Shown here piece by piece: positions 1 through 6,685 of a stretch of DNA of 64,000 bases (the first letter of the stretch is position 1; every line of letters begins with the position of its first letter). The notes beneath the pieces were generated by a model. It ran no database searches and was not told where the DNA came from. It saw nothing but the letters and a program-made list of their open reading frames with translations. The translations under genes were made by a program, and so were the position numbers. This DNA is from Ensifer adhaerens (GTDB lineage: Bacteria > Pseudomonadota > Alphaproteobacteria > Rhizobiales > Rhizobiaceae), in assembly GCF_002007205.1 (NCBI RefSeq), contig NZ_LAZS01000007.1, positions 21,024 to 85,023 of the forward strand, written 5' to 3'.

Positions 1-957
1 GCCTCGCTCTACGACCGTGCGCTCGCAGCGCTTGCCGTTCGACAGGCGCGCGGCGACATGATCGAGGCGATCTTCATCCTGCGCGCCTATCGCACGACGC
101 TGCCGCGCTTCGGTTACTCCGAGCCGGTCGACACCGCCAATATGAAGGTCGAGCGCCGCGTGTCTGCGACCTACAAGGATCTGCCCGGCGGACAGCTTCT
201 GGGCCCGACCTTCGATTACACCCACCGCCTGCTCGACCCGTCGCTGATCGCCGACGAAGCCGTCGAAGAGCCCGCGGTCAAGGAACCCGGCGAACATGTC
301 ATGCGCGTCTCCGACATCCTCGACGGCGAGGGCCTGATCGAAGGCGATGGCCAGATGCCCGAAGGCCACGTGATGGGCGACCTCACCCGCGAGCCGATGG
401 AATTTCCCATGGCGCGCGACCTGCGCCTGCAGGCGCTTGCCCGCGGCGACGAAGGCTTCCTGCTGGCGCTTGCCTATTCCACCCAGCGTGGCTACGGCCG
501 CACCCACCCCTTCGTCGGCGAAGTGCGTATCGGCGAAGTGGAAGTCGAGCTCGACCTGCCCGAACTCGGCTTTGCGGTTTCGCTCGGCACGATCCGCGTC
601 ACCGAATGCCAGATGGTCAATCAGTTCATGGGCTCGGCCAAGCAGCCGCCGCAATTTACCCGCGGCTACGGCCTCGTCTTCGGCCAGAGCGAACGCAAGG
701 CGATGTCGATGTCGCTGGTCGACCGGGCGCTGCGCACCGACGAGTTCAACGAGGACATCGTTGCACCGGCGCAGGATCAGGAGTTCGTCATTTCGCATGC
801 CGACAACGTCCAGGCGACCGGCTTCGTCGAGCATCTGAAGCTGCCGCATTATGTCGACTTCCAGGCGGAACTCGATCTCGTCCGCCGCATGCGCCGCGAC
901 TACGACGCCGCGAATTCTGGCGAGACGGCTAAGGAACAGCGGGAGGCGGCAGAATGA
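1..957 (+). CDS. phnI: PhnI, carbon-phosphorus lyase core subunit (5' end outside window)
   Basis: Subunit of the C-P lyase core complex (PhnGHIJ), which with PhnM makes ribose-1-methylphosphonate 5-triphosphate from ATP and methylphosphonate. The open frame runs in from before base 1, and its first residues (ALAVRQARGDMIEAIFILRA) already match the PhnI family, so only the N-terminal part, roughly 50 residues, is missing. The next stretch, RTTLPRFGYSEP, is also characteristic. The stop overlaps another possible start (ATGA at 954), but the next real phn gene, phnJ, begins about 256 bases later. Phn operon membership is clear. Family assignment is confident; the missing start cannot be judged here. 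Confidence 0.95.
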   Translation, partial: ASLYDRALAALAVRQARGDMIEAIFILRAYRTTLPRFGYSEPVDTANMKVERRVSATYKDLPGGQLLGPTFDYTHRLLDPSLIADEAVEEPAVKEPGEHVMRVSDILDGEGLIEGDGQMPEGHVMGDLTREPMEFPMARDLRLQALARGDEGFLLALAYSTQRGYGRTHPFVGEVRIGEVEVELDLPELGFAVSLGTIRVTECQMVNQFMGSAKQPPQFTRGYGLVFGQSERKAMSMSLVDRALRTDEFNEDIVAPAQDQEFVISHADNVQATGFVEHLKLPHYVDFQAELDLVRRMRRDYDAANSGETAKEQREAAE

Positions 958-983
958 TCGGGAACGCCCCCGGCGGCCGTTGC

Positions 984-1169
984 TCAATCGCCGCCACCGT
1001 CTCCGCCGCCGCAATCGCCACTGCCATCGCCGAAGGTACCGGCGTAGCCGGAGCCATCGTCTTTGCGCGCCTTGGCATTGGGTTCACGACGGGCATTGAC
1101 CGCAGCCCAATACAGGACCGCCACCACGGCCGCGACGATCACAATCACCCCGAAAATCATCTCGCTCAC
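984..1169 (-). CDS. Small membrane protein with Gly/Asp-rich tail, antisense inside the phn operon
   Basis: A 61-residue frame in the gap between phnI and phnJ, pointing against the operon. It has one hydrophobic helix at about residues 5-22 (FGVIVIVAAVVAVLYWAAV), then a short basic stretch, then a tail of glycine and aspartate with a single cysteine (GDGSGDCGGGDGGGD). This layout resembles small rhizobial membrane proteins of unknown role. The start is either GTG at 1169 or ATG at 1160; an AGGA lies about 10 bases before the ATG. A competing forward frame (954-1217) exactly bridges phnI and phnJ but has no protein-like pattern. No function is proposed. Confidence 0.5.
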   Translation of the reverse strand: MSEMIFGVIVIVAAVVAVLYWAAVNARREPNAKARKDDGSGYAGTFGDGSGDCGGGDGGGD

Positions 1170-1213
1170 ATCCTGGCCCCATCAGCGGTCGACACACTCA
1201 AGGGTAATCGGCG

Positions 1214-2092
1214 ATGAACGACCTTGCTACTTATAATTTCGCCTATCTGGACGAACAGACGAAGCGGATGATCCGCCGCGCGATCCTCAAAGCGATCGCC
1301 ATTCCCGGCTACCAGGTGCCTTTTGCGTCGCGCGAAATGCCGATGCCTTACGGTTGGGGCACAGGCGGCGTACAGGTGACGGCCTCCATCCTCGGACCGG
1401 AAGACGTTCTGAAGGTCATCGACCAGGGTGCGGACGACACCACCAATGCGGTCTCGATCCGGGCCTTCTTCCAGAAGGTCGCCAACGTCGCGGTCACCAC
1501 GAGGACGAAAGAGGCGACGATCATCCAGACGCGCCACCGTATCCCCGAGGAGAAGCTGTCCGAAGGCCAGACCCTCGTCTACCAGGTGCCGATCCCGGAG
1601 CCCTTGCGTTTCCTCGAGCCGCGCGAGACCGAGACCCGCAAGATGCACGCGCTCGAGGAATACGGGCTGATGCATGTAAAGCTCTACGAGGACATCGCCC
1701 GCAACGGCCATATCGCCACGACCTATGCCTATCCGGTCAAGGTCGAGGGCCGCTACGTCATGGACCCGTCGCCGACGCCGAAGTTCGACAATCCGAAGAT
1801 GCACATGTCGGAGGCGCTGCAACTCTTCGGCGCCGGCCGCGAAAAGCGCATCTATGCCGTGCCGCCCTACACCGACGTCGTCAGCCTCGATTTCGACGAC
1901 CATCCGTTCGAGATCCAGAGCTTCGACAAGCCCTGCGCGCTCTGCGGCGCCGAGGACGTCTATCTCGACGAAGTGATCCTCGACGACAAGGGCGGGCGCA
2001 TGTTCGTCTGCTCCGATACCGATCATTGCGAAGACCGCCGCGCCTGCGGCCACGCAGGTCACATGCTTGCCCGAAAGGAAGCCGCAGAATGA
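1214..2092 (+). CDS. phnJ: PhnJ, radical-SAM carbon-phosphorus lyase
   Basis: Catalytic C-P lyase: it uses S-adenosylmethionine and a [4Fe-4S] cluster to cleave the C-P bond of ribose-1-methylphosphonate 5-phosphate, releasing methane and a cyclic ribose phosphate. At 292 residues it has the usual length. The cysteines fall at 241, 244, 266 and 272 (PCALCGAED and CSDTDHCED), the positions known from E. coli PhnJ, where the first three bind the cluster and Cys272 is the proposed thiyl radical site. The stop overlaps the phnK start in ATGA, indicating translational coupling. All key residues are present, so the enzyme should be active. Confidence 0.97.
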   Translation: MNDLATYNFAYLDEQTKRMIRRAILKAIAIPGYQVPFASREMPMPYGWGTGGVQVTASILGPEDVLKVIDQGADDTTNAVSIRAFFQKVANVAVTTRTKEATIIQTRHRIPEEKLSEGQTLVYQVPIPEPLRFLEPRETETRKMHALEEYGLMHVKLYEDIARNGHIATTYAYPVKVEGRYVMDPSPTPKFDNPKMHMSEALQLFGAGREKRIYAVPPYTDVVSLDFDDHPFEIQSFDKPCALCGAEDVYLDEVILDDKGGRMFVCSDTDHCEDRRACGHAGHMLARKEAAE

Positions 2093-2865
2093 GTACGCTC
2101 CCGCTCCTGAAAGTGAACGACGTCTCGAAGTTCTACGGAAGCCGCATCGGCTGCCGCAACGTCTCCTTCGAGCTCTATGCGGGCGAAGTGCTCGCCATCG
2201 TCGGCGAATCCGGCTCGGGCAAGACGACGCTTCTGTCGTGCCTCTCGACCCGGCTGATGCCGACCTCCGGCATCGTCGAATACCACATGCGCGACGGTCA
2301 GTATCGTGACCTCGCCCGCATGGGAGAAGCCGAACGCCGCTTCCTGATGCGCACCGATTGGGGCTTCGTCCACCAGAACCCGGCCGACGGCCTGCGCATG
2401 ACGGTGTCTGCCGGCGCCAATGTTGGCGAGCGCCTGATGGCCGTCGGCGATCGCCACTACGGCAACATCCGCGCCACCGCCAGCGACTGGCTGCAGCGGG
2501 TGGAAATCGGCGTCGACCGTATCGACGACCAGCCGCGCGCCTTTTCCGGCGGCATGCGCCAGCGCCTGCAGATCGCCCGCAACCTCGTCACCTCCCCGCG
2601 CCTCGTCTTCATGGACGAGCCGACCGGCGGCCTCGACGTTTCGGTGCAGGCGCGCCTGCTCGATCTGGTGCGCGGCCTCGTGCACGACCTCGGCCTTGCG
2701 GCCATCATCGTCACCCACGACCTCGCCGTCGCTCGCCTTCTCTCGCACCGGATGATGGTGATGAAGGACGGCGCCGTCATCGAACAGGGGCTGACCGACC
2801 GCGTGCTCGACGATCCGCGCGAGCCCTATACCCAGCTTCTCGTCTCCTCGATCCTGCAGGTGTGA
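2089..2865 (+). CDS. phnK: PhnK, ABC-type ATPase of the C-P lyase complex
   Basis: ATP-binding cassette protein of 258 residues that docks on the C-P lyase core. Walker A is at about residues 39-46 (GESGSGKT), the signature is FSGGMRQRLQIARN, and Walker B is LVFMDEPTGGLD, followed by an H-loop (VTHD). The frame is open far upstream, but the ATG at 2089 overlaps the phnJ stop and begins the conserved sequence (MSTLPLLKVNDVSKFYG). No membrane partner is present, as expected for PhnK, which belongs to the complex rather than to an importer. A palindromic repeat separates it from phnL. Confidence 0.95.
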   Translation: MSTLPLLKVNDVSKFYGSRIGCRNVSFELYAGEVLAIVGESGSGKTTLLSCLSTRLMPTSGIVEYHMRDGQYRDLARMGEAERRFLMRTDWGFVHQNPADGLRMTVSAGANVGERLMAVGDRHYGNIRATASDWLQRVEIGVDRIDDQPRAFSGGMRQRLQIARNLVTSPRLVFMDEPTGGLDVSVQARLLDLVRGLVHDLGLAAIIVTHDLAVARLLSHRMMVMKDGAVIEQGLTDRVLDDPREPYTQLLVSSILQV

Positions 2866-2866
2866 C

Positions 2867-2911
2867 GCATGATCCCGAAAAGTGGAACCCGGCTTTCGGC
2901 CAAGATCATGC
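2867..2911. repeat. Palindromic intergenic repeat of rhizobial type, between phnK and phnL
   Basis: A 45-bp imperfect palindrome whose outer arms are GCATGATC (2867-2874) and GATCATGC (2904-2911), with inner arms CCGAAAAG and CTTTCGG. The wording (GATC, CCGAAAAGTGGAACC, TTTCGG, GATCATGC) is that of a short element found many times in rhizobial genomes and related to the RIME elements; that is from memory, not from a search. It lies 1 base after the phnK stop and inside the operon, so it will form a hairpin in the phn mRNA. Confidence 0.75.
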
Positions 2912-2930
2912 GCAAGGGAAAGTAAGAACC

Positions 2931-3638
2931 ATGGCAACTCCTCTCGTTGTTTCCGAAGTCGCAAAAAGCTTCACCATGCACCTGCGTGACGGCGTCCGCC
3001 GGCCCGTCGTCGCCAACGTCTCCTTCTCGGTCAAGGCAGGCGAATGCGTCGTTCTCGGCGGCCCGTCCGGCGTCGGCAAGAGCTCGATCCTGAAAATGCT
3101 CTACGGCAATTACGGCGTGGACGAGGGCCAGATCCTGATGGATCACGACGGCAAGCTGGTAAACCTGGCAACGGCCGAGCCGCGCACCGTGCTTGAAGTC
3201 CGGCGCACGACGCTCGGCTATGTCAGCCAGTTCCTGCGGGTCGTGCCGCGCGTCTCCTCCCTCGACATCGTCGCCGAGCCGCTGCACGCCCGTGGCATGC
3301 CGCTCGAGGAGGCACGCACGCATGCAGCCGAGCTCCTGAGCAAGCTGAACCTCCCGCGCGAACTCTGGGGACTGCCGCCGGCAACCTTTTCCGGCGGCGA
3401 GCAGCAGCGCGTCAACATCGCCCGCGGCTTCATCACCGACCACAAGATCCTTCTGCTCGACGAGCCGACCGCTTCGCTCGACGCGAAGAACCGGGCGGTC
3501 GTGGTCGAGCTGATCGCCGAGAAAAAGGCCAAGGGCACGGCGCTGATCGGCATCTTTCACGATGAGGAAGTGCGCGACGCGGTTGCCGACCGCATCCTCG
3601 ACGTCTCGGCCTTCTCGCCCAGAAAGACTGCCGCATGA
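2931..3638 (+). CDS. phnL: PhnL, ABC-type ATPase of phosphonate metabolism
   Basis: 235-residue ABC ATPase required for C-P lyase function; with PhnGHI it is linked to the coupling of the phosphonate to the adenine nucleotide. Walker A is GGPSGVGKSS at about residues 43-52, the signature is FSGGEQQRVNIARG, and Walker B is ILLLDEPTASLD. The ATG at 2931 has a purine-rich GGGAAAG about 11 bases ahead and begins the conserved N-terminus (MATPLVVSEVAKSFTMH). The stop overlaps the next start in ATGA. Assigned as PhnL rather than PhnK by its shorter length and its position. Confidence 0.94.
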   Translation: MATPLVVSEVAKSFTMHLRDGVRRPVVANVSFSVKAGECVVLGGPSGVGKSSILKMLYGNYGVDEGQILMDHDGKLVNLATAEPRTVLEVRRTTLGYVSQFLRVVPRVSSLDIVAEPLHARGMPLEEARTHAAELLSKLNLPRELWGLPPATFSGGEQQRVNIARGFITDHKILLLDEPTASLDAKNRAVVVELIAEKKAKGTALIGIFHDEEVRDAVADRILDVSAFSPRKTAA

Positions 3639-4249
3639 GCCAGAAGCTCGGGCTCGAGCCCTTCATCCACCCGACGGCGAGCGTCAACAATTCGACGCTC
3701 GGCCGCTACACCGAAGTGCAGGAGCGCTCAAGGCTCGACGAGGTCGAGTTCGGCGACTACTCCTACATCATGCAGGACGGCTCGATCTGGTGCGCGACGG
3801 TCGGCAAGTTCGTCAACATCGCCGCCGCCGTGCGCATCAACGCCACCAATCACCCGACCTGGCGCGCTACGCTGCACCACTTCACCTATCGCGCGCCCAA
3901 CTATTGGGACGATACGGAGCTCGACCACGACCTCTTCGCCTGGCGACGGTCGAACCGGGTGACGATCGGCCATGACGTCTGGATCGGCCACGGCGCCACC
4001 ATCCTGCCGGGCGTGACTGTCGGCAATGGCGCTGTCATCGGCGCCGGCGCGGTCGTCTCGAAAGATGTCGATCCCTATACCATCGTCGGCGGCGTGCCGA
4101 CCAAGCTCATCCGCGCCCGCTTCAACGAGGGCATCGGCGAGCGAATGGACGCACTCTCCTGGTGGGACTGGGACCACCAGCGCCTGCGCCGCGCACTCGA
4201 CGATTTCCGCGAGCTGACGGCCGAGGAATTTCTGGTGCGCTACGCATGA
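3635..4249 (+). CDS. Phosphonate-associated hexapeptide-repeat acetyltransferase
   Basis: A 204-residue left-handed beta-helix protein of the xenobiotic/chloramphenicol acetyltransferase type. Imperfect hexapeptide repeats start near residue 10 (IHPTASVNNSTLG) and recur near residue 110 (VTIGHDVWIGHGATILPGV, then GNGAVIGAGAVVSKDV). It belongs by sequence and position to the transferase family that regularly accompanies C-P lyase genes; its substrate is not established, though an aminoalkylphosphonate is plausible by analogy with PhnO. It overlaps phnL by 4 bases and is the last gene of this phn run. phnM and phnN do not follow and must lie elsewhere. Confidence 0.88.
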   Translation: MSQKLGLEPFIHPTASVNNSTLGRYTEVQERSRLDEVEFGDYSYIMQDGSIWCATVGKFVNIAAAVRINATNHPTWRATLHHFTYRAPNYWDDTELDHDLFAWRRSNRVTIGHDVWIGHGATILPGVTVGNGAVIGAGAVVSKDVDPYTIVGGVPTKLIRARFNEGIGERMDALSWWDWDHQRLRRALDDFRELTAEEFLVRYA

Positions 4250-4261
4250 GCCGCATTGCAG

Positions 4262-4293
4262 TCGAGGGTGCCCAGCGAGTCCGGCGCCCTCGA
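4262..4293 (+). terminator. Hairpin after the phn operon, possible terminator
   Basis: Inverted repeat TCGAGGG (4262-4268) and CCCTCGA (4287-4293), lengthened by a GCC/GGC pairing inside, 13 bases after the stop of the last phn gene. There is no run of T after it, so it may be a weak terminator or an mRNA-stabilising hairpin. Confidence 0.35.
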
Positions 4294-4374
4294 TAGCTGC
4301 CGGACCCGATAGACAACGTTGGGTCGCCGGGCGGCAAGCGTACGAACCGGGAGCTGGTTAGGATCACCGCTGTG

Positions 4375-4953
4375 TCAGTCGGCATCCTCGGATTGCGCGA
4401 TTTCATAAACCGCAGGCGGTGCGGCGTTCTCAAGGTTGAAGTCGAACTCTTCAAGTAGCGCCGGAAACTCGTAGAGCCGGATTTTCCCTGTATCCCGACT
4501 CAGGACTTTTGCCAGTCGACTGTTATCCTGCAACAACCAAATCTCGGCGTCGGCGCTGTAGGGGTGTCTCGACCACTTGGCTGTGTAGTGCCGACCGAGT
4601 TTGCTATCGGCAACGTCCTCTTCCACTACCTCGCAGTCCGAGAATTTCGCTGCACCGTTGCTCCATAAGACCCAGCCCGGGCGCTGTAATTTTATCCATT
4701 TGTCCGGTTTAGCTGCGGTATCCCGAGTGAAGTAACTCGCCCCAGCAAAGCGCGTTTCCTGAGCCAACTCCTGCGTACCATCAGGCTTTACCGCGTAAAA
4801 TCGCGTGCTGTAGAAATCCGTCGAGCGGGTCATGGCGTAAGCGCGCTCAAGGGGCGCGCAGGACGGATCCCATATGCGGGCTGTTTCAGCCTTCGATGGC
4901 CCAAATGACATTGCCAGGATTGAGAGTGTGCAACAGATCAATCCGTTGTTCAT
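4375..4953 (-). CDS. Exported protein of unknown function
   Basis: 192 residues with an N-terminal signal peptide (a hydrophobic stretch at about residues 4-16, likely cleavage after SKA at about residue 22). The mature part contains two cysteines, at about residue 32 (DPSCAPLERA) and in SDCEVVEED, and many aromatic residues (SDFYSTRFYAVK-like and RPGWVLW segments), a pattern of small periplasmic proteins. I do not recognise a family. The base composition looks AT-richer than that of its neighbours. It is convergent with the phn operon and followed upstream by another exported protein. Confidence 0.75.
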   Translation of the reverse strand: MNNGLICCTLSILAMSFGPSKAETARIWDPSCAPLERAYAMTRSTDFYSTRFYAVKPDGTQELAQETRFAGASYFTRDTAAKPDKWIKLQRPGWVLWSNGAAKFSDCEVVEEDVADSKLGRHYTAKWSRHPYSADAEIWLLQDNSRLAKVLSRDTGKIRLYEFPALLEEFDFNLENAAPPAVYEIAQSEDAD

Positions 4954-5035
4954 TGTCGCCGTATCCCCTGAATGCTTTCAGCAACGTGACGTATAGCTTT
5001 CCTATACTTAAGATTGCAATCCATCGGGCCACGAT

Positions 5036-5680
5036 CTACGGTCCGTTCACCAGTCTCAGGATCAACTGGTGAATGTTGCCGCCATCCGTCAGTTCGACCT
5101 GGTCGAAGTCGCGGCTGCGCTGGCGCTGCGCCTGCGACAGCGCGCCGAGGCGCTTGGTCATTTCCGCTCTGATCTTGCGGCATTTCGGGTCGTCGGGAAC
5201 GGTAAGCCCCAGCGTTGCCTGCTCGATCGCGCGCACCATCTCCTTGATGAAGTCGCCGTGCACGAGTTCGTGCTTGCGCACGCCGTCGATGAAGGTGTCC
5301 CAGTTTTCGCGCGTCCCCGAAGGCAGCGGCTTTGCCGGCTTGGGCAAGGTGTATGTGATAATCAGCTTCGGCTTTGCTGTTGTCAGAACGCAGGCGCCGC
5401 CCTGCTCTTCATACTTCCGCGTCCAGGTCAGCTTGAAATTGGTGTGGGCGATCGCCCTGCCAATGCCGGCTTTCGGACCGCGTTCGCCGATTGACGCGTA
5501 CAGTTCTGCGCCCGTCTGACCGGTGACGGTGTAGAGCGCTTCCTTCTCGACCGGCTGCCATTCGGCAGATGCAAGCCGCGGCATGGACGCGAGGCAAAGG
5601 GCAACGACGCCCAGGCAAAGGCTTCTGTTCAATCCGAACCCTCGAAGTTCGCCTTCTCGGCGCACAAATCCTCGCCGCAT
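5036..5680 (-). CDS. DUF922 family exported protein with HExxH motif
   Basis: 214 residues. A signal peptide lies at about residues 17-40 (ending in MPRLASAEW), preceded by a long basic leader that suggests the true start may be downstream. The mature part starts with WQPVEKEALYTVTGQTGAELY, and at about residue 138 carries KHELVHGDF, an HExxH motif of the kind that binds zinc in metallopeptidases. Family knowledge: DUF922 proteins are predicted secreted Zn-dependent proteases, with no established substrate. The C-terminal part is charged and helical. It is one of three exported-protein genes in a row on this strand. Confidence 0.82.
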   Translation of the reverse strand: MRRGFVRREGELRGFGLNRSLCLGVVALCLASMPRLASAEWQPVEKEALYTVTGQTGAELYASIGERGPKAGIGRAIAHTNFKLTWTRKYEEQGGACVLTTAKPKLIITYTLPKPAKPLPSGTRENWDTFIDGVRKHELVHGDFIKEMVRAIEQATLGLTVPDDPKCRKIRAEMTKRLGALSQAQRQRSRDFDQVELTDGGNIHQLILRLVNGP

Positions 5681-5713
5681 TCCTTAAACGCGAATCGGCT
5701 GATGGCAACAGGT

Positions 5714-5760
5714 CAAAAAACAAAGGCACCGGACGCCGTTTGAGCGCGCGGTGCCTTTGT
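5714..5760 (-). terminator. Rho-independent terminator of the DUF992 gene
   Basis: A perfect 12-bp stem, arms ACAAAGGCACCG (5720-5731) and CGGTGCCTTTGT (5749-5760), with a 17-base loop. Read on the minus strand the stem is followed at once by TTTTTT, the standard intrinsic-terminator form. It lies about 60 bases past the DUF992 stop. Confidence 0.88.
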
Positions 5761-5820
5761 CGTCTTTTCCGGTCTTTTGGCGCCCCGTCGTGGGAGGTGC
5801 AACGGGCAGCCCAATCGACC

Positions 5821-6345
5821 TTAGTTGACCGCCGTCAGCGTCATCGACGTGCCGGTGGCCGCAAGGTTGAGGCCGATCTGGCCGGTCACGCTGACCGTCT
5901 GCAGATGGATCGAGCCGGAGGTGCCGCCGACGAGGATGTTGGCGCCAATGCCGGCACCAACAGTCGCTTCGGCGGTTGCGCCCTGGTAAAGGCCACCGAG
6001 CGACCCGCGGTGGTAGCCCGCCGTCGGCGCGAACACGGCCCAGATCAGGCGGCTCTGCGTTGTGAAGCCGACATCGACACCCATCTTGCGGATGGCGCCG
6101 GAGTAATGGTCGGACGCTTCGGCGCCCATGGTCGAGCGGAAGACGCAATCGACTTCCTTGGCGGACCCGAGCACATAGCCGACGCCGCCGGCGATGTTGC
6201 AATCGAGGTAGCCGATCTTGACGCCGTTGCTGGTGTCGGGCTCAGGCTGTGGTTGAACTGTCGCGAGATCGGCTGCGTTTGCGGCGATCGCGCCAGCGAG
6301 AACCAGAGACGCTGCGGACACCTTCACGGCAAAACTCTTTTTCAT
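5821..6345 (-). CDS. DUF992 family exported protein
   Basis: 174 residues with a clear signal peptide (MKKSFAVKVSAASLVLAGAI, cleavage after ANA at about residue 24). The mature sequence has the DUF992 hallmarks: KIGYLDCNIAGGVGYVLGS, then VDCVFRS (two cysteines likely forming a disulfide), YSGAIRKMGVDVG, and a glycine-rich C-terminal part (GATAEATVGAGIGANILVGG). Family knowledge: small exported proteins common in Rhizobiales, function unknown. It has its own terminator downstream, so it is probably monocistronic. Confidence 0.88.
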   Translation of the reverse strand: MKKSFAVKVSAASLVLAGAIAANAADLATVQPQPEPDTSNGVKIGYLDCNIAGGVGYVLGSAKEVDCVFRSTMGAEASDHYSGAIRKMGVDVGFTTQSRLIWAVFAPTAGYHRGSLGGLYQGATAEATVGAGIGANILVGGTSGSIHLQTVSVTGQIGLNLAATGTSMTLTAVN

Positions 6346-6685
6346 TCTTGTCTCCTTCTCGGAACGTCAGAAATGATTGGCATTTGACCGGCGGCACACG
6401 AACTCAAACACATAACGCACGCTGCAGGAGAACAAAGCCATAGCCCGCGATCGGGCAATTCCGTGGCAAGCTTTTAGCAGATGATAAAATTGGTCGGGTT
6501 TCCCCAACAATGACTGCAGATTGTGTTGAAAAAGCCACGAAAGGGGCGCCCGAGGCGTCTTGCCGATCCTCATTGGCGCGGGCGGCGTGTGACGGCGGAG
6601 CTGGTTGCCCGGAAAAAGAGTGGCCACACGGAAGAGAAATTCCGACCGGACGACAGCGCCGCCCGGTCGGGGGAAACATCGACGC
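6346..6685. other. 340-bp intergenic region with one hairpin
   Basis: No protein-like frame is visible on either strand. It should hold the promoter of the DUF992 gene at its left end and the terminator of the DhaKL operon at its right end. The only structure seen is the 6642-6670 hairpin, listed separately. Confidence 0.6.
6635..6670 (-). terminator. Probable terminator of the pdxA2-tctCBA-kinase operon
   Basis: Perfect 8-bp stem, CCGACCGG (6642-6649) and CCGGTCGG (6663-6670). On the minus strand it is followed by a T-rich AATTTCTCTT tract. It lies 15 bases past the end of the kinase gene. Confidence 0.55.

Noticed and set aside
954..1217. Plus-strand 87-codon frame exactly bridging phnI and phnJ with ATGA overlaps
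   Set aside because: The overlaps are suggestive, but the product has no protein-like pattern and the minus-strand alternative has a clear membrane helix. Kept only as a competing reading.
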